DNA of 35,621 nt from a virus. The number at the start of each line of letters is the position of its first letter. Position 1 is the first letter of the stretch. The stretch lies in IMG/VR virus record IMGVR_UViG_3300005253_000948, positions 1 to 35,621 of that record, one strand, 5' to 3'. Both the position numbers and the translations under genes were made by a program. Positions 1 to 7,051 of the stretch are shown here, in pieces. Under the pieces are notes generated by a model. The model saw only the letters and a list, made by a program, of their open reading frames with translations, had not been told where the DNA came from and did no database searches.

Positions 1-383
1 GGCGCAGCCTCTCCTACCGACTCCAGCGGCTTAACGATCGGAATCTGTGCAGTAGCGGTAGATTGGAAAGCTGCGGAATTGACCGGAACGTTCGCCTGTT
101 CATAAATATCAGACTTGATTGTAGGCACGGGACGGTCGCCGGTCATAGGCATAACACCCATCTTTATCAGCTTCTTCATCAACTGCTTGGTCTTCTTGTC
201 CACGTGCGGGACGTAGGTGGCGGAAAGGGGAGTACTGTTTGCATACTCACCGCTAAACTGGTACTGACCGCAAATTCTCCGCTTCTTTACAGAGACTGAG
301 GTATTCTTGGCTGTACAAGTCTTACCAGAAAGCTTGGTGCAATCTATGCACCGAACCCTATTTCCGCCTTCAAATTGGGACAT
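1..383 (-). CDS. Cysteine-containing phage protein, 3' end cut by window
   Basis: This is an open frame of 127 codons with no stop before the window edge, so the C-terminus is missing. It begins MSQFEGGNRVRCIDC. Its ATG overlaps the TAA of the AT-hook gene by one base (TAATG), which fits translational coupling. Cysteines at about residues 12, 15, 23 and 38 (CIDC, C, C) could bind a metal. A basic stretch follows at about residues 61-72, then a Pro/Thr-rich part. I recognise no family. The reading frame and junction are convincing; the function is unknown. Confidence 0.75.
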   Translation of the reverse strand, partial: MSQFEGGNRVRCIDCTKLSGKTCTAKNTSVSVKKRRICGQYQFSGEYANSTPLSATYVPHVDKKTKQLMKKLIKMGVMPMTGDRPVPTIKSDIYEQANVPVNSAAFQSTATAQIPIVKPLESVGEAA

Positions 384-832
384 TAATCATCCTCTACTGA
401 AATATTAACGTTCGACTTCTTATGATTCTGGTCACCCAGAACATCCTCAGGCTTCCCCGCCTTGACACCATAGTTGGGGGGCGTTCGAGGTGTAGGATTA
501 AATCTACGGATAGCCTTCTGCTGGTCTTCTATTGTGCTACCCGACTGTCCTTCGGGAAGACTACCCTCAGCCTGCTCCCATAACGCATCCTTCGGGGCAT
601 TAGTATCTTTAGACGCTTTCTTGGCAGGCGTCTTCCTATTCTTTGAACCCCTCGGGCGGCCTCTTGCTCTCTTCTTAGCGGGAGCAGGGGCTTCGTCACC
701 AGTTTCTTCGGCGAGTAGTTCCTCGTAGGTCTCCATCTTGATGATGATACGGCTTAAAGCGTCTTCAAGCTCTTCCTTCTCATCATCCAAAGCAGAAATC
801 TTATCCCTTAGTACTTCTACTAGATCAGTCAT
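383..832 (-). CDS. AT-hook protein with acidic coiled-coil N-terminus
   Basis: The chosen start is the ATG inside the end of clpP (AATAATGACTGA), eight bases after a good AGAGGA site; a longer reading from within clpP is less likely. The 149-residue product has an acidic heptad-like helix at about residues 3-43, then a basic linker with an AT-hook core, RGRPRGSKNRK, at about residues 57-67. The tail is rich in Pro, Gly and charged residues. AT-hooks bind the minor groove of AT-rich DNA, so a DNA-binding or nucleoid-type role is plausible. The coiled coil suggests self-association. The gene is cotranscribed with clpP, but whether the protein is a partner or substrate of ClpP is not known. Confidence 0.7.
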   Translation of the reverse strand: MTDLVEVLRDKISALDDEKEELEDALSRIIIKMETYEELLAEETGDEAPAPAKKRARGRPRGSKNRKTPAKKASKDTNAPKDALWEQAEGSLPEGQSGSTIEDQQKAIRRFNPTPRTPPNYGVKAGKPEDVLGDQNHKKSNVNISVEDD

Positions 833-1436
833 TATTTCCTCTCGTACTTTCGGTCTTGATGGAATCAATAATTCCAAAACCCTTAGCTTCTTTTGCAGAC
901 ATCCACTTATCTCTATCGTAGAAGTCCTTACACTCTTCCACAGTCTTACCTGTGTTCTCTGCTAGGAGGCCCATCAAGACCTCGTTAACAGTCTCCATCT
1001 CACGCATGGTAATCTGAGCATCGGTAATATTACCGCGCACGCCACCAGATATCTGATGCATCATAATGCGAGAGTGGGGTAGGGAGTAACGCTTTCCCTT
1101 TGTACCTGCAGCCAAAAGAAAACACCCCATGCTAGCGGCAGACCCAACACACAGTGTGTGAATGTCGGGCTTCACGTAACGCATCGTATCATAGATACCG
1201 AGACCTGCGGACACCGACCCACCGGGTGAGTTGATGTACATAAAGATATCTTTATCGGAATCGTCATTCTCTAGAAAGAGAAGTTGACCAATGATAAGAT
1301 TAGCTACCGTGTCGTTAACAGGGGTGCCTAGGAATATGATTCTATCTTTTAGTAGTCTTGAGTAAAGATCGTATGCCTTCTCGCCGTTGCCGTCCTTTTC
1401 AATAACGACGGGCATAGGGATTCCTGCTTCAGCCAT
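825..1436 (-). CDS. clpP: ATP-dependent Clp protease proteolytic subunit ClpP
   Basis: The 203 residues match bacterial ClpP along the full length. Visible motifs are YSRLLKDRIIFLG near residue 25, YINSPGGSVSAG at 67-78, the nucleophile Ser102 in GSAASMG, His127 in SRIMMHQ, and Asp176 in DRDKWMS, giving a complete Ser-His-Asp triad. ClpP forms a tetradecameric chamber that degrades proteins fed by a Clp ATPase. No ClpX or ClpA homolog is visible here, so it may use a host unfoldase. In other phages ClpP-like enzymes serve as prohead proteases, but this gene sits in a small non-structural operon, so protein turnover in the host is equally possible. The SD overlaps the stop of the preceding zinc-knuckle gene. 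Confidence 0.95.
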   Translation of the reverse strand: MAEAGIPMPVVIEKDGNGEKAYDLYSRLLKDRIIFLGTPVNDTVANLIIGQLLFLENDDSDKDIFMYINSPGGSVSAGLGIYDTMRYVKPDIHTLCVGSAASMGCFLLAAGTKGKRYSLPHSRIMMHQISGGVRGNITDAQITMREMETVNEVLMGLLAENTGKTVEECKDFYDRDKWMSAKEAKGFGIIDSIKTESTRGNND

Positions 1437-1447
1437 CTATAGATTCC

Positions 1448-1615
1448 TCAGTTAGATACGGCGGCGGATTCGCCGGAAAGAATAAAACCTCTACCATCAC
1501 AGAAAGCACATTGCTCTGTTTCCGGCTTCAGAGGATCAGGGTTGTAAGCGTTATATACTGTAATCTGCCCATCCTCACAATCAGGGTTGGGGCAGGGGAT
1601 CAGGTTACTTAACAT
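1448..1615 (-). CDS. Zinc-knuckle miniprotein (DnaJ-type CxxC motif)
   Basis: This 55-codon frame starts at an ATG preceded by a strong AAGGAG site and lies just downstream of a consensus promoter. The product, MLSNLIPCPNPDCEDG to SAAVSN, carries two cysteine pairs: CPNPDC near residue 8 and CAFCDGRG near residue 36. The second resembles the CxxCxGxG zinc knuckle of DnaJ. It is the first gene of the clpP operon and ends 11 bases before clpP. The promoter, SD, cysteine spacing and tight fit support a real small gene. Its role is unknown; substrate or adaptor binding next to ClpP is only a guess. Confidence 0.75.
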   Translation of the reverse strand: MLSNLIPCPNPDCEDGQITVYNAYNPDPLKPETEQCAFCDGRGFILSGESAAVSN

Positions 1616-1639
1616 GAGATACTCCTTAAATACAAATCA

Positions 1640-1668
1640 ATAATAAGGGGAAGACCTCTAAATGTCAA
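1640..1668 (-). promoter_or_regulatory. Sigma70-type promoter for the clpP operon
   Basis: The minus strand reads TTGACA, a 17-base spacer, then TATTAT. This is a perfect -35 and a 5/6 -10 at optimal spacing, 25 bases upstream of the zinc-knuckle ATG. It lies between the end of an HNH endonuclease gene and the first gene of the clpP operon. Confidence 0.8.
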
Positions 1669-1676
1669 GTAACACT

Positions 1677-2486
1677 TCACTCATGGTAGGTTTTTATTTC
1701 ACCTACGTAATTGTTCTTCATGTGATCTTTGTGTACTTGGTACGCGGCCTCGCGAGCCTTTCTGATCTCGTCTTCTGAGGCGCTCTTCAATCTTCCGTCA
1801 GCCAGCATGTGGTGACGCCTACACAAAGGGAGCCAATTAGAACCATCCAAAGGATTGTTTTCATGATTACCATCTAAGTGGTGACAATCTACACTCTTAA
1901 CGTTCTCACCCTCAACCTTATCACAGTCAGGGAAGTAACATTTGATGGGGTCTCCAAAGATTTTCTTCAATCGGAACTTACCTTTACCGAAGTAAAGGTG
2001 ACGTGAGCGTCCTCCCTTCCAGGAGTTACTTTTCTCTGCGGACTGAGCTTCTGAAATTCTCCTCCGTCTCTCATCAGTAACAACAACGCTACTCAGCTTG
2101 AGTCGCGTCTCATCACTGACTTCGTGTCCTAACAAACCAGCACTGATGGCTAACTTGTGTTCTTCAGAAAGCTTCGAACCCAATCGAGCCTGTCGAATCT
2201 TCTCTTTAGTCTCCTCGGAGTGTTTCTTACCCGTGTTCGCAATAGATAGTTTAAGTGAACGACCAGTAAGCTCCTTACCCGGCGTTCTGCCTTTCTTCTT
2301 CAAGATAAACTTCAAGCGAGACAGCTGCATGCGCCTTCTTGTCAGCGGTGATACAACTGGTGCACCGGGAAACTGTTCCCTATATTTCTTTGCGTTCAGA
2401 CCGTGTGTTTTTAAATGGCCTGATAATGCCTTGTAACGGTTAAAACAAACTTCACATTTTACGGTTGGAGTTAATTTCTGTGCCAA
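1677..2486 (-). CDS. HNH homing endonuclease with zinc finger and NUMOD3 repeats
   Basis: The 269-residue protein starts at TTG; the next in-frame ATG would remove the zinc finger. The order is: a C2H2-like finger of MucR/Ros type (Cys11, Cys14, His24, His28 in CEVCFNRYKALSGHLKTHG), NUMOD3-type helical DNA-binding repeats at about residues 85-145 (GKKHSEETKEKIRQARLG and SKLSEEHKLAISAG), and a C-terminal HNH nuclease at about residues 183-228 (CYFPDC, DCHHLDGNHENN, LCRRHH). This matches free-standing phage homing endonucleases that cut related genomes lacking the gene. Only a weak purine-rich SD precedes the TTG. It lies between the DUF1508-like gene and the clpP promoter, in a patch rich in inverted repeats. 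Confidence 0.88.
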   Translation of the reverse strand: MAQKLTPTVKCEVCFNRYKALSGHLKTHGLNAKKYREQFPGAPVVSPLTRRRMQLSRLKFILKKKGRTPGKELTGRSLKLSIANTGKKHSEETKEKIRQARLGSKLSEEHKLAISAGLLGHEVSDETRLKLSSVVVTDERRRRISEAQSAEKSNSWKGGRSRHLYFGKGKFRLKKIFGDPIKCYFPDCDKVEGENVKSVDCHHLDGNHENNPLDGSNWLPLCRRHHMLADGRLKSASEDEIRKAREAAYQVHKDHMKNNYVGEIKTYHE

Positions 2487-2534
2487 ATCGTAGCACCGTC
2501 CTCTGCTCCCCGATAATTATAAATATCCCCTTAT

Positions 2535-2554
2535 AGGCAGGACTAATCCTGCCT
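2535..2554 (-). repeat. Perfect 8-bp inverted repeat, possible hairpin or terminator
   Basis: AGGCAGGA and TCCTGCCT flank a four-base loop. No clean T-tract follows on either strand, so a factor-independent terminator is not well supported. It lies in the leader of the HNH gene. The surrounding gene-free stretch 2487-2647 holds this and two further hairpins but no convincing ORF. Confidence 0.55.
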
Positions 2555-2576
2555 TTCTTGTGCCGCTGTAAAATAC

Positions 2577-2594
2577 GGGCGCAACGGCTCGCCC
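2577..2594 (-). repeat. GC-rich 5-bp stem hairpin beside an A/T run
   Basis: GGGCG and CGCCC enclose an eight-base loop. In the direction of transcription a run of seven T precedes the stem and GTATTTTAC follows it, so the polarity is poor for an intrinsic terminator. It is one of a cluster of inverted repeats. Confidence 0.4.
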
Positions 2595-2618
2595 AAAAAA
2601 AGGTTTTGCTGCAGAACA

Positions 2619-2636
2619 CCGGAGTTCCGAACCCGG
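2619..2636. repeat. CCGG-flanked inverted repeat
   Basis: CCGG arms enclose a nested GTTC/GAAC pair, an imperfect dyad just downstream of the DUF1508-like stop codon. It belongs to the inverted-repeat cluster of this region. Confidence 0.4.
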
Positions 2637-2647
2637 CTACTAACTAC

Positions 2648-2839
2648 TTAACGACGGATACCTGCGGTATCCAGAATCCATGGATTCTGGAGCATCGCGG
2701 CGCGTGCCTTTATAGCCTCGGCGACCGCGGTACTTTCAAGATACCAAAACTCATGGCTGGTTCCAAGAATCTCGGTGCCTGATACAAGTTTCCAGAAGAA
2801 TCTGTCATCACGTGCTTGCTCTATCTTTATTACGATCAT
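2648..2839 (-). CDS. Small DUF1508 (YegP)-like protein
   Basis: The product is 63 residues, with an ATG preceded by AAAGGAAC. It runs MIVIKIEQARDDRFFWKLVSG and then has an IL-x-x-S-x-x-x-W-Y-x-x-x-x-A-V-A-E-A-I pattern. This recalls the DUF1508/YegP fold, where a beta hairpin ending in W-x-L is followed by G-E-x-I and a helix. The family is small and poorly understood, often linked to stress. The last codons of the gene are built from the inverted repeats described separately, so the C-terminus (NPWILDTAGIRR) may have been altered by insertion or rearrangement. Confidence 0.6.
   Translation of the reverse strand: MIVIKIEQARDDRFFWKLVSGTEILGTSHEFWYLESTAVAEAIKARAAMLQNPWILDTAGIRR
2656..2672. repeat. 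Perfect 7-bp inverted repeat with 3-base loop
   Basis: GGATACC-TGC-GGTATCC lies inside the 3' end of the DUF1508-like gene and shares three bases with the larger palindrome next to it. Confidence 0.65.
2670..2691. repeat. Perfect 22-bp palindrome
   Basis: The 22 bases are their own reverse complement, centred on CCATGG. The palindrome lies within the last codons of the DUF1508-like gene. A perfect palindrome this long is not expected by chance in coding DNA and suggests a protein-binding, recombination or cleavage site, or the scar of an insertion. Confidence 0.85.
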
Positions 2840-2889
2840 GTAATTGTTCCTTTTGGGCTATAGGGTAGAAAACGGTACTTCTTATTTTA

Positions 2890-2919
2890 AGAATACCCTC
2901 ACCCTTCTGCCCTTGTCAG
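2890..2919 (-). promoter_or_regulatory. Weak candidate promoter before the DUF1508-like gene
   Basis: CTGACA, an 18-base spacer and TATTCT lie in the gap between an HNH gene and the DUF1508-like gene. Both boxes are 5/6 or less and the spacing is suboptimal, so this is a candidate only. Confidence 0.3.
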
Positions 2920-2934
2920 TTTTGGCTGCAAGCT

Positions 2935-3603
2935 TTATACCTTATTTCCTTTACGTAAATTATCTTCGGACCAAAGAGGCTGAAGATTTGCAAAATGGCA
3001 AACTTCCTTTACTTGTTCCTCCCTTAATAAATCAAAACTCGACAACGGTTTTACATGATCGATATGCCATTCTCCATAGTTTTCCCAGGACATACCTTGC
3101 TGAAACTGATTCTCCAAATGAACAATCAATTCCGACATGGTACATCCCAGGTTCTCTATAGCAGAACCTTTCTTGGGACTTCCTCCTGCTAATTGTGCTC
3201 TTGTGGCAGCCCGGAGACGACTCCGTAAACTCCCTGCTATTCTGAAGTTAATATCCTCTCGTCTCTTTTTCCTATACCACGCAGCGCGAGAAGGACGATT
3301 ACGTTCATGTTCCTTAATTCTGTCAGGATTCTTTTCACGCCACAGTTTAACATTTCTACGATGCCGTTCTGGATTAGCGTCCCGCCATTTCTTCATACGT
3401 TTCTTTTCACTGTCTATATTACTATGGTATCTTTCTTTGTCATACTCACTCTTACGAAGTTGACCTTCTTCCGAAGAGATCCACTTTTTATACATCGTCT
3501 TTGTACACAAACGACATGCAGATCTTAAGCCGTTCTTTCTATACTTATCCTTGTTAAACTCAGAGGATAATTTTTCTACCCCACACTTAGTACAAACTAC
3601 CAT
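2935..3603 (-). CDS. HNH endonuclease with N-terminal zinc ribbon
   Basis: I take the ATG that overlaps the nrdJ stop (TGATG) rather than the TTG one codon earlier, giving 222 residues. It has a CxxC-x22-CxxC ribbon (Cys4, Cys7, Cys30, Cys33), a long highly basic middle at about residues 36-140, and a C-terminal HNH domain with WHIDHVKPL (His180, Asp182, His183), NLQPLW and DNLRKGNK. This is typical of phage free-standing HNH homing nucleases. It sits directly behind nrdJ; ribonucleotide reductase genes are frequent homing targets in phages. No intron or intein is visible in nrdJ itself. Confidence 0.87.
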   Translation of the reverse strand: MVVCTKCGVEKLSSEFNKDKYRKNGLRSACRLCTKTMYKKWISSEEGQLRKSEYDKERYHSNIDSEKKRMKKWRDANPERHRRNVKLWREKNPDRIKEHERNRPSRAAWYRKKRREDINFRIAGSLRSRLRAATRAQLAGGSPKKGSAIENLGCTMSELIVHLENQFQQGMSWENYGEWHIDHVKPLSSFDLLREEQVKEVCHFANLQPLWSEDNLRKGNKV

Positions 3604-6161
3604 CAATCACACCCACTAAAACCACAGTGTGCGCATGACAAACAACCCTCTTTCATTTCCAAATCCTTCGAGCCGCAGGAGCGACACCTTGAAACCTCTA
3701 GGTACTCCTCATCTGTAATGTACTTCTTCAACACGCGTAAGATAGCTTTGCTGAAGGCAGTAACCTCCCCATCACACTTGGTCAACTGCGAGACCAACGC
3801 GTTAAGAGGTGCTCCGTGTCTCAGACTTGTGGACAGGAGACGTGTAATCATTCTATGTTCGTCATTTAAGAGGAGGTGTGCCACGTTCTTGATTGTCCAG
3901 GCGTCATCGTCTGTACCAATCACGAGGTTGTATCTTCCGTGACCATTCCTTTTAAGAATTCCATTGTGTTTGTTGGCTGAGATTTCTATATGTTCTTCCG
4001 GAAAACAGAAAATCTCATACGGTCTCCCGTGCAGAAGTCCCACCAGTACCTTCCACTTATCACCCTTCACGCTAACCGTATGAATATCAGCTTTTAGTTC
4101 ATCAGGTCGAACGGGGGCTTGCATATTAACCACCGTCTTTGGCCTTGATTCTTTGTTCTTGGAAGGGTTCTTCAGGGTCTCTAGGATCTGAGTCTTAGAA
4201 CCATCCCGATACACAGCTGTGGACTTAATATTAAGATCAAAGGCACCAATGTAAGCACCCATGATGTCCTCTACAGTCGCGTCAGACGGGAGATTAATGG
4301 TTTTGGATACCGAGCTATCAACTTGCTCCGCAAAGACCGCCTGCATCGCTAGGTGGTCTTGCCAGCAAATATCCTGAGCCTGCTCAAAATACTTAGGTAT
4401 CCTCTTGTGGCGCTTTAATTCCTTGAAGTCGAAATTGTACTCCGCAAAGTCGATACCTCTAGTCCCCATCCACTCTAAAAAGGAAGGACAACCATCCATA
4501 ATGGTACCTACATTAGAGTTTCGCTGATAAGCCATAGCGAAATAAGGCTCACAGCCAGAAGAGTACCCAGTAATAGTGCCTGTGGTACCGGTCGGGGCTT
4601 GAGTAAGAATCGTAACGTTGGCAATCCCATGAATTCGGAGTTCTTCTTCAAGATCGGGCCTCTCTTTCAGTAGTTGTTGGATGAACTTACTCTGCTTAAA
4701 CTTCTCAAAGTCGTATGCAGGGAACGGACCAATCTCTTTGGCCATATCAATGGACGCTTCGTACGCTGTATGCTTGATGAACTTGAGGATCTTCTTAGCC
4801 ATGGCTCGTCCAGAGTCCTGACTATAAACGTAATCTCTGTCTCCACGCATGGACATACGGATCAGAGCTTCGTGCATCCCGATAGTGCCCAGACCGATGC
4901 GCCTTTCTCGCTGGGCATTCTCATCAATCTTGTCTACACCTGTCTCATTTAACAAGGTGATCCAGTTCAGACTTCTGACCAGTGTAAAGATGGCTTCCTT
5001 TAGCCCCTCCCAATCTATTTCCCCATCCGCTTGGATGAACTCAGGAAGGACCAGACTGGACAAACAACACACCGACCACGGAGGAAGGACCTGCTCTGCA
5101 CAGGGGTTTAATGCATCCAGCGGGTTAAAATACTCCCCGTTATGGTATGCACGCGCCTTGTCCTCAAAGAAAATACCAGGACACCCATCTTCCCACGCGT
5201 TCGTGCAAATTCTTCGGAACCAATCATATGCAGTGAGATGATAGGGACCGTTGAGAAGTGTAAGATTCTCTGCGTTCCGGAAAGGTACCTGATTTTGTGC
5301 CTCATGGAACGCTATCTCCTCGTCAGGAGCACACACTGTTATAGGGATAGTAGTATCTATTGTTTCCCCATTAGGTAAACGGTCCTGCATCAGAAGTTCG
5401 AAGTCCCACAAGGGCCAGTCCACCCCGTTCCATCCCAGCTTCCATTCCTTCTTCATCTGACGCTTAGCTTGTCGCATAAAGTCATCTGAAATAGCGACAG
5501 ATACATTGAATGTCTGCCAGGGATACGGGTTAGACCACTGCCATTGCTTGAACTTACTCTCGTCTGTAATTACTGCAAACTTGCGAAGATTTTCCCAGTT
5601 AGATCGGGACTTCTTCGTAATAAACTTCAACAGTCCGGGGTGTTTATCATTGAGGATGCCCATATTAGCACCACTACGGTTACCTCCCTGTTGAATGTTA
5701 GAAGAGAGGTACCCCATAGCTGTAATGAATCCCTCAGGACCACTGGAGCGTGCGTTAGCGCCCTTACACCAGGAACCAGAGGGTCTTAGACTGGAGAAGT
5801 TAATCCCTGTCCCACCACCATGTGCCTGAATGTGGAAATGAATCCTCTGAGCCTCGGAAATTTCTTCCCGACTATCACCGATACCCAAGACAAAGCAGTT
5901 GAACATGTTCTTGATGCCGGTACCTGCCTGAGCAAGGGGTCGTCCGGCGTACATGATCTTCTTATCTTCGCACAACCGCTGCGCTAGGTCACGCTTCTCT
6001 TGGAGATCGTTCTGATAGATATAGTTATTCACCCTAGTGAACGACTCAAAGATATCCTGCTCCACTACCGCCCCGGTATCATCCTTAAGATAGTAGCGAG
6101 ATCGAGCGATATCTTCGTGAGCTGAATTGACGAAGTAAGTGTTAGCTGTGTAGCGGCCCAT
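3603..6161 (-). CDS. nrdJ: Class II (adenosylcobalamin-dependent) ribonucleotide reductase
   Basis: The 852-residue protein reduces ribonucleotides to deoxyribonucleotides using a B12-generated thiyl radical. Visible landmarks are Cys89 in MFNCFVLG, the finger-loop radical site NPCAEQ (Cys354, Glu356; most families have NPCGEQ), the partner Cys365/366, the phosphate loop PTGTTGTITGYSSGC at about 523-537, KTINLPSDATVED with the typical class II VYRDGSK, and a C-terminal CxxC-type tail (CRSCG, CSCAHCG) at about 826-852 for reductant exchange. It needs no partner subunit and no oxygen. The ATG is preceded by GGAGG embedded in a 14-bp palindrome. No cobalamin riboswitch is evident in the 35-base gap upstream. 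Confidence 0.96.
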   Translation of the reverse strand: MGRYTANTYFVNSAHEDIARSRYYLKDDTGAVVEQDIFESFTRVNNYIYQNDLQEKRDLAQRLCEDKKIMYAGRPLAQAGTGIKNMFNCFVLGIGDSREEISEAQRIHFHIQAHGGGTGINFSSLRPSGSWCKGANARSSGPEGFITAMGYLSSNIQQGGNRSGANMGILNDKHPGLLKFITKKSRSNWENLRKFAVITDESKFKQWQWSNPYPWQTFNVSVAISDDFMRQAKRQMKKEWKLGWNGVDWPLWDFELLMQDRLPNGETIDTTIPITVCAPDEEIAFHEAQNQVPFRNAENLTLLNGPYHLTAYDWFRRICTNAWEDGCPGIFFEDKARAYHNGEYFNPLDALNPCAEQVLPPWSVCCLSSLVLPEFIQADGEIDWEGLKEAIFTLVRSLNWITLLNETGVDKIDENAQRERRIGLGTIGMHEALIRMSMRGDRDYVYSQDSGRAMAKKILKFIKHTAYEASIDMAKEIGPFPAYDFEKFKQSKFIQQLLKERPDLEEELRIHGIANVTILTQAPTGTTGTITGYSSGCEPYFAMAYQRNSNVGTIMDGCPSFLEWMGTRGIDFAEYNFDFKELKRHKRIPKYFEQAQDICWQDHLAMQAVFAEQVDSSVSKTINLPSDATVEDIMGAYIGAFDLNIKSTAVYRDGSKTQILETLKNPSKNKESRPKTVVNMQAPVRPDELKADIHTVSVKGDKWKVLVGLLHGRPYEIFCFPEEHIEISANKHNGILKRNGHGRYNLVIGTDDDAWTIKNVAHLLLNDEHRMITRLLSTSLRHGAPLNALVSQLTKCDGEVTAFSKAILRVLKKYITDEEYLEVSRCRSCGSKDLEMKEGCLSCAHCGFSGCD

Positions 6162-6175
6162 AGGACAGCTGTCCT
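6162..6175 (-). promoter_or_regulatory. 14-bp palindrome between the SD and ATG of nrdJ
   Basis: AGGACAGCTGTCCT is a perfect palindrome directly abutting the nrdJ start codon. Its upstream arm shares bases with the AAGGAGG ribosome binding site. As RNA it could fold into a five-pair stem that masks or repositions the SD; as DNA it could be an operator. Either would act on nrdJ alone. Confidence 0.55.
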
Positions 6176-6196
6176 CCTTAATTTTGGGTTGATTTT

Positions 6197-6562
6197 TTAG
6201 AGATTAGAAATGGTATCACCGACACTAATTCCATTCTGTTCAAAAAAACCAACAGGGGCCTCTAGTGCGTAGCGTACTCTCATTGAGGATGATTGCGTAA
6301 ATCCATTAGCAGGGTCTAACGTCTTAATTTCTTCTACTTTCCCATCGCCGGAAATAAATGCAACGTCTAAGGGAATTAAACAACCCTTAGGGGTCATAAT
6401 AACTTCCATAATCATGCCGAAGTCAAACAGCATTGCGTCATAGGGGTCTAAACTTGCGACTCCTTTAAGTCCTGTCATCAATTCCATGCCGGTTTCCGCA
6501 AAGGACACCTCGTAAGTATTCTCGTTGATAACAATAGTCTTACCTTCTGGTAGTTCGGGCAT
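6197..6562 (-). CDS. DUF192 family protein
   Basis: This 121-residue protein shows the DUF192 layout: a central hydrophobic MLFDFG, then MTPKGCLIPLDVAFISGDGKV (the family usually has MKNT-x-IPLD-x-x-FI), a late YALEAPVGFFEQNGISVGD, and a short C-terminus. The family forms a small beta barrel of unclear function, common in bacteria, archaea and phages. The ATG has a clear AAGGAG site nine bases upstream and overlaps the end of the preceding gene by 23 bases. No signal peptide is present, so it should be cytoplasmic. It lies directly upstream of nrdJ and is probably cotranscribed with it. Confidence 0.85.
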   Translation of the reverse strand: MPELPEGKTIVINENTYEVSFAETGMELMTGLKGVASLDPYDAMLFDFGMIMEVIMTPKGCLIPLDVAFISGDGKVEEIKTLDPANGFTQSSSMRVRYALEAPVGFFEQNGISVGDTISNL

Positions 6563-7043
6563 CTATCAATCTCCTTCTGTCTATGTACCCTTGTATGTCG
6601 TGGCCTGTTAGCCTTAACCGTACACTGACATCATTAAGTGAATCCACAATTTGTGGGAAATTATCCGCTAACTCTTCAAATACTTCTGATTCGATGTTAT
6701 CATACGCAGCACGTCCAATATCTATGTAGTGGCCCATAGTATAAGCAGTCTTTTTGGTACGTGCATTAAAACTATCTGGGAAAATACCTGACACAAATAG
6801 AGCCAGGTCCCCAGCGACTCTTAAATATTCCTGCCGAATATGTCCTTCGGCGTCTAATCCTAAACGTAACAGATCCTCCAGTCGGAGTGATCTCGGATCT
6901 GCATTGGGAGCAGTGACACAGGTGCACAGCACCTCAACAACGTACCCCTCAGCTAGAGGACTGATTGTTTTGTCCTCCATTGCGGATCCTACTAAGTATG
7001 TGAAAGTCTCCTCTACGGTATCAAGTAGTATAGTCAGAACCAT
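6540..7043 (-). CDS. Unknown phage protein between polymerase and DUF192
   Basis: The product is 167 residues. The ATG is preceded by a strong AGGAGGT site that overlaps the polymerase stop. It looks soluble and mostly helical, with no membrane segment and no metal motif: acidic and hydrophobic in the middle (LRLEDLLRLGLDAEGHIRQEY near residues 52-72) and ending in the basic run DRRRLIDARTTRR. I do not recognise a family. The start, coding density and coupled position support a real gene; a role in DNA or nucleotide metabolism would rest only on its neighbours. Confidence 0.8.
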   Translation of the reverse strand: MVLTILLDTVEETFTYLVGSAMEDKTISPLAEGYVVEVLCTCVTAPNADPRSLRLEDLLRLGLDAEGHIRQEYLRVAGDLALFVSGIFPDSFNARTKKTAYTMGHYIDIGRAAYDNIESEVFEELADNFPQIVDSLNDVSVRLRLTGHDIQGYIDRRRLIDARTTRR

Positions 7044-7051
7044 ATTACCTC

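Noticed and set aside
2600-2650. tRNA-like T-arm (GTTC within a CCGG stem)
   Set aside because: The arm is palindromic rather than having a 7-base T loop, and no acceptor, D or anticodon arms could be built around it.
2558-2782. Plus-strand frame over the inverted-repeat cluster
   Set aside because: It has no ribosome binding site, would be the lone plus-strand gene, and overlaps a DUF1508-like gene.
3603-6161. Intein or intron in nrdJ
   Set aside because: The frame is continuous, of normal length, and motifs follow in order; the HNH gene lies after the stop codon.
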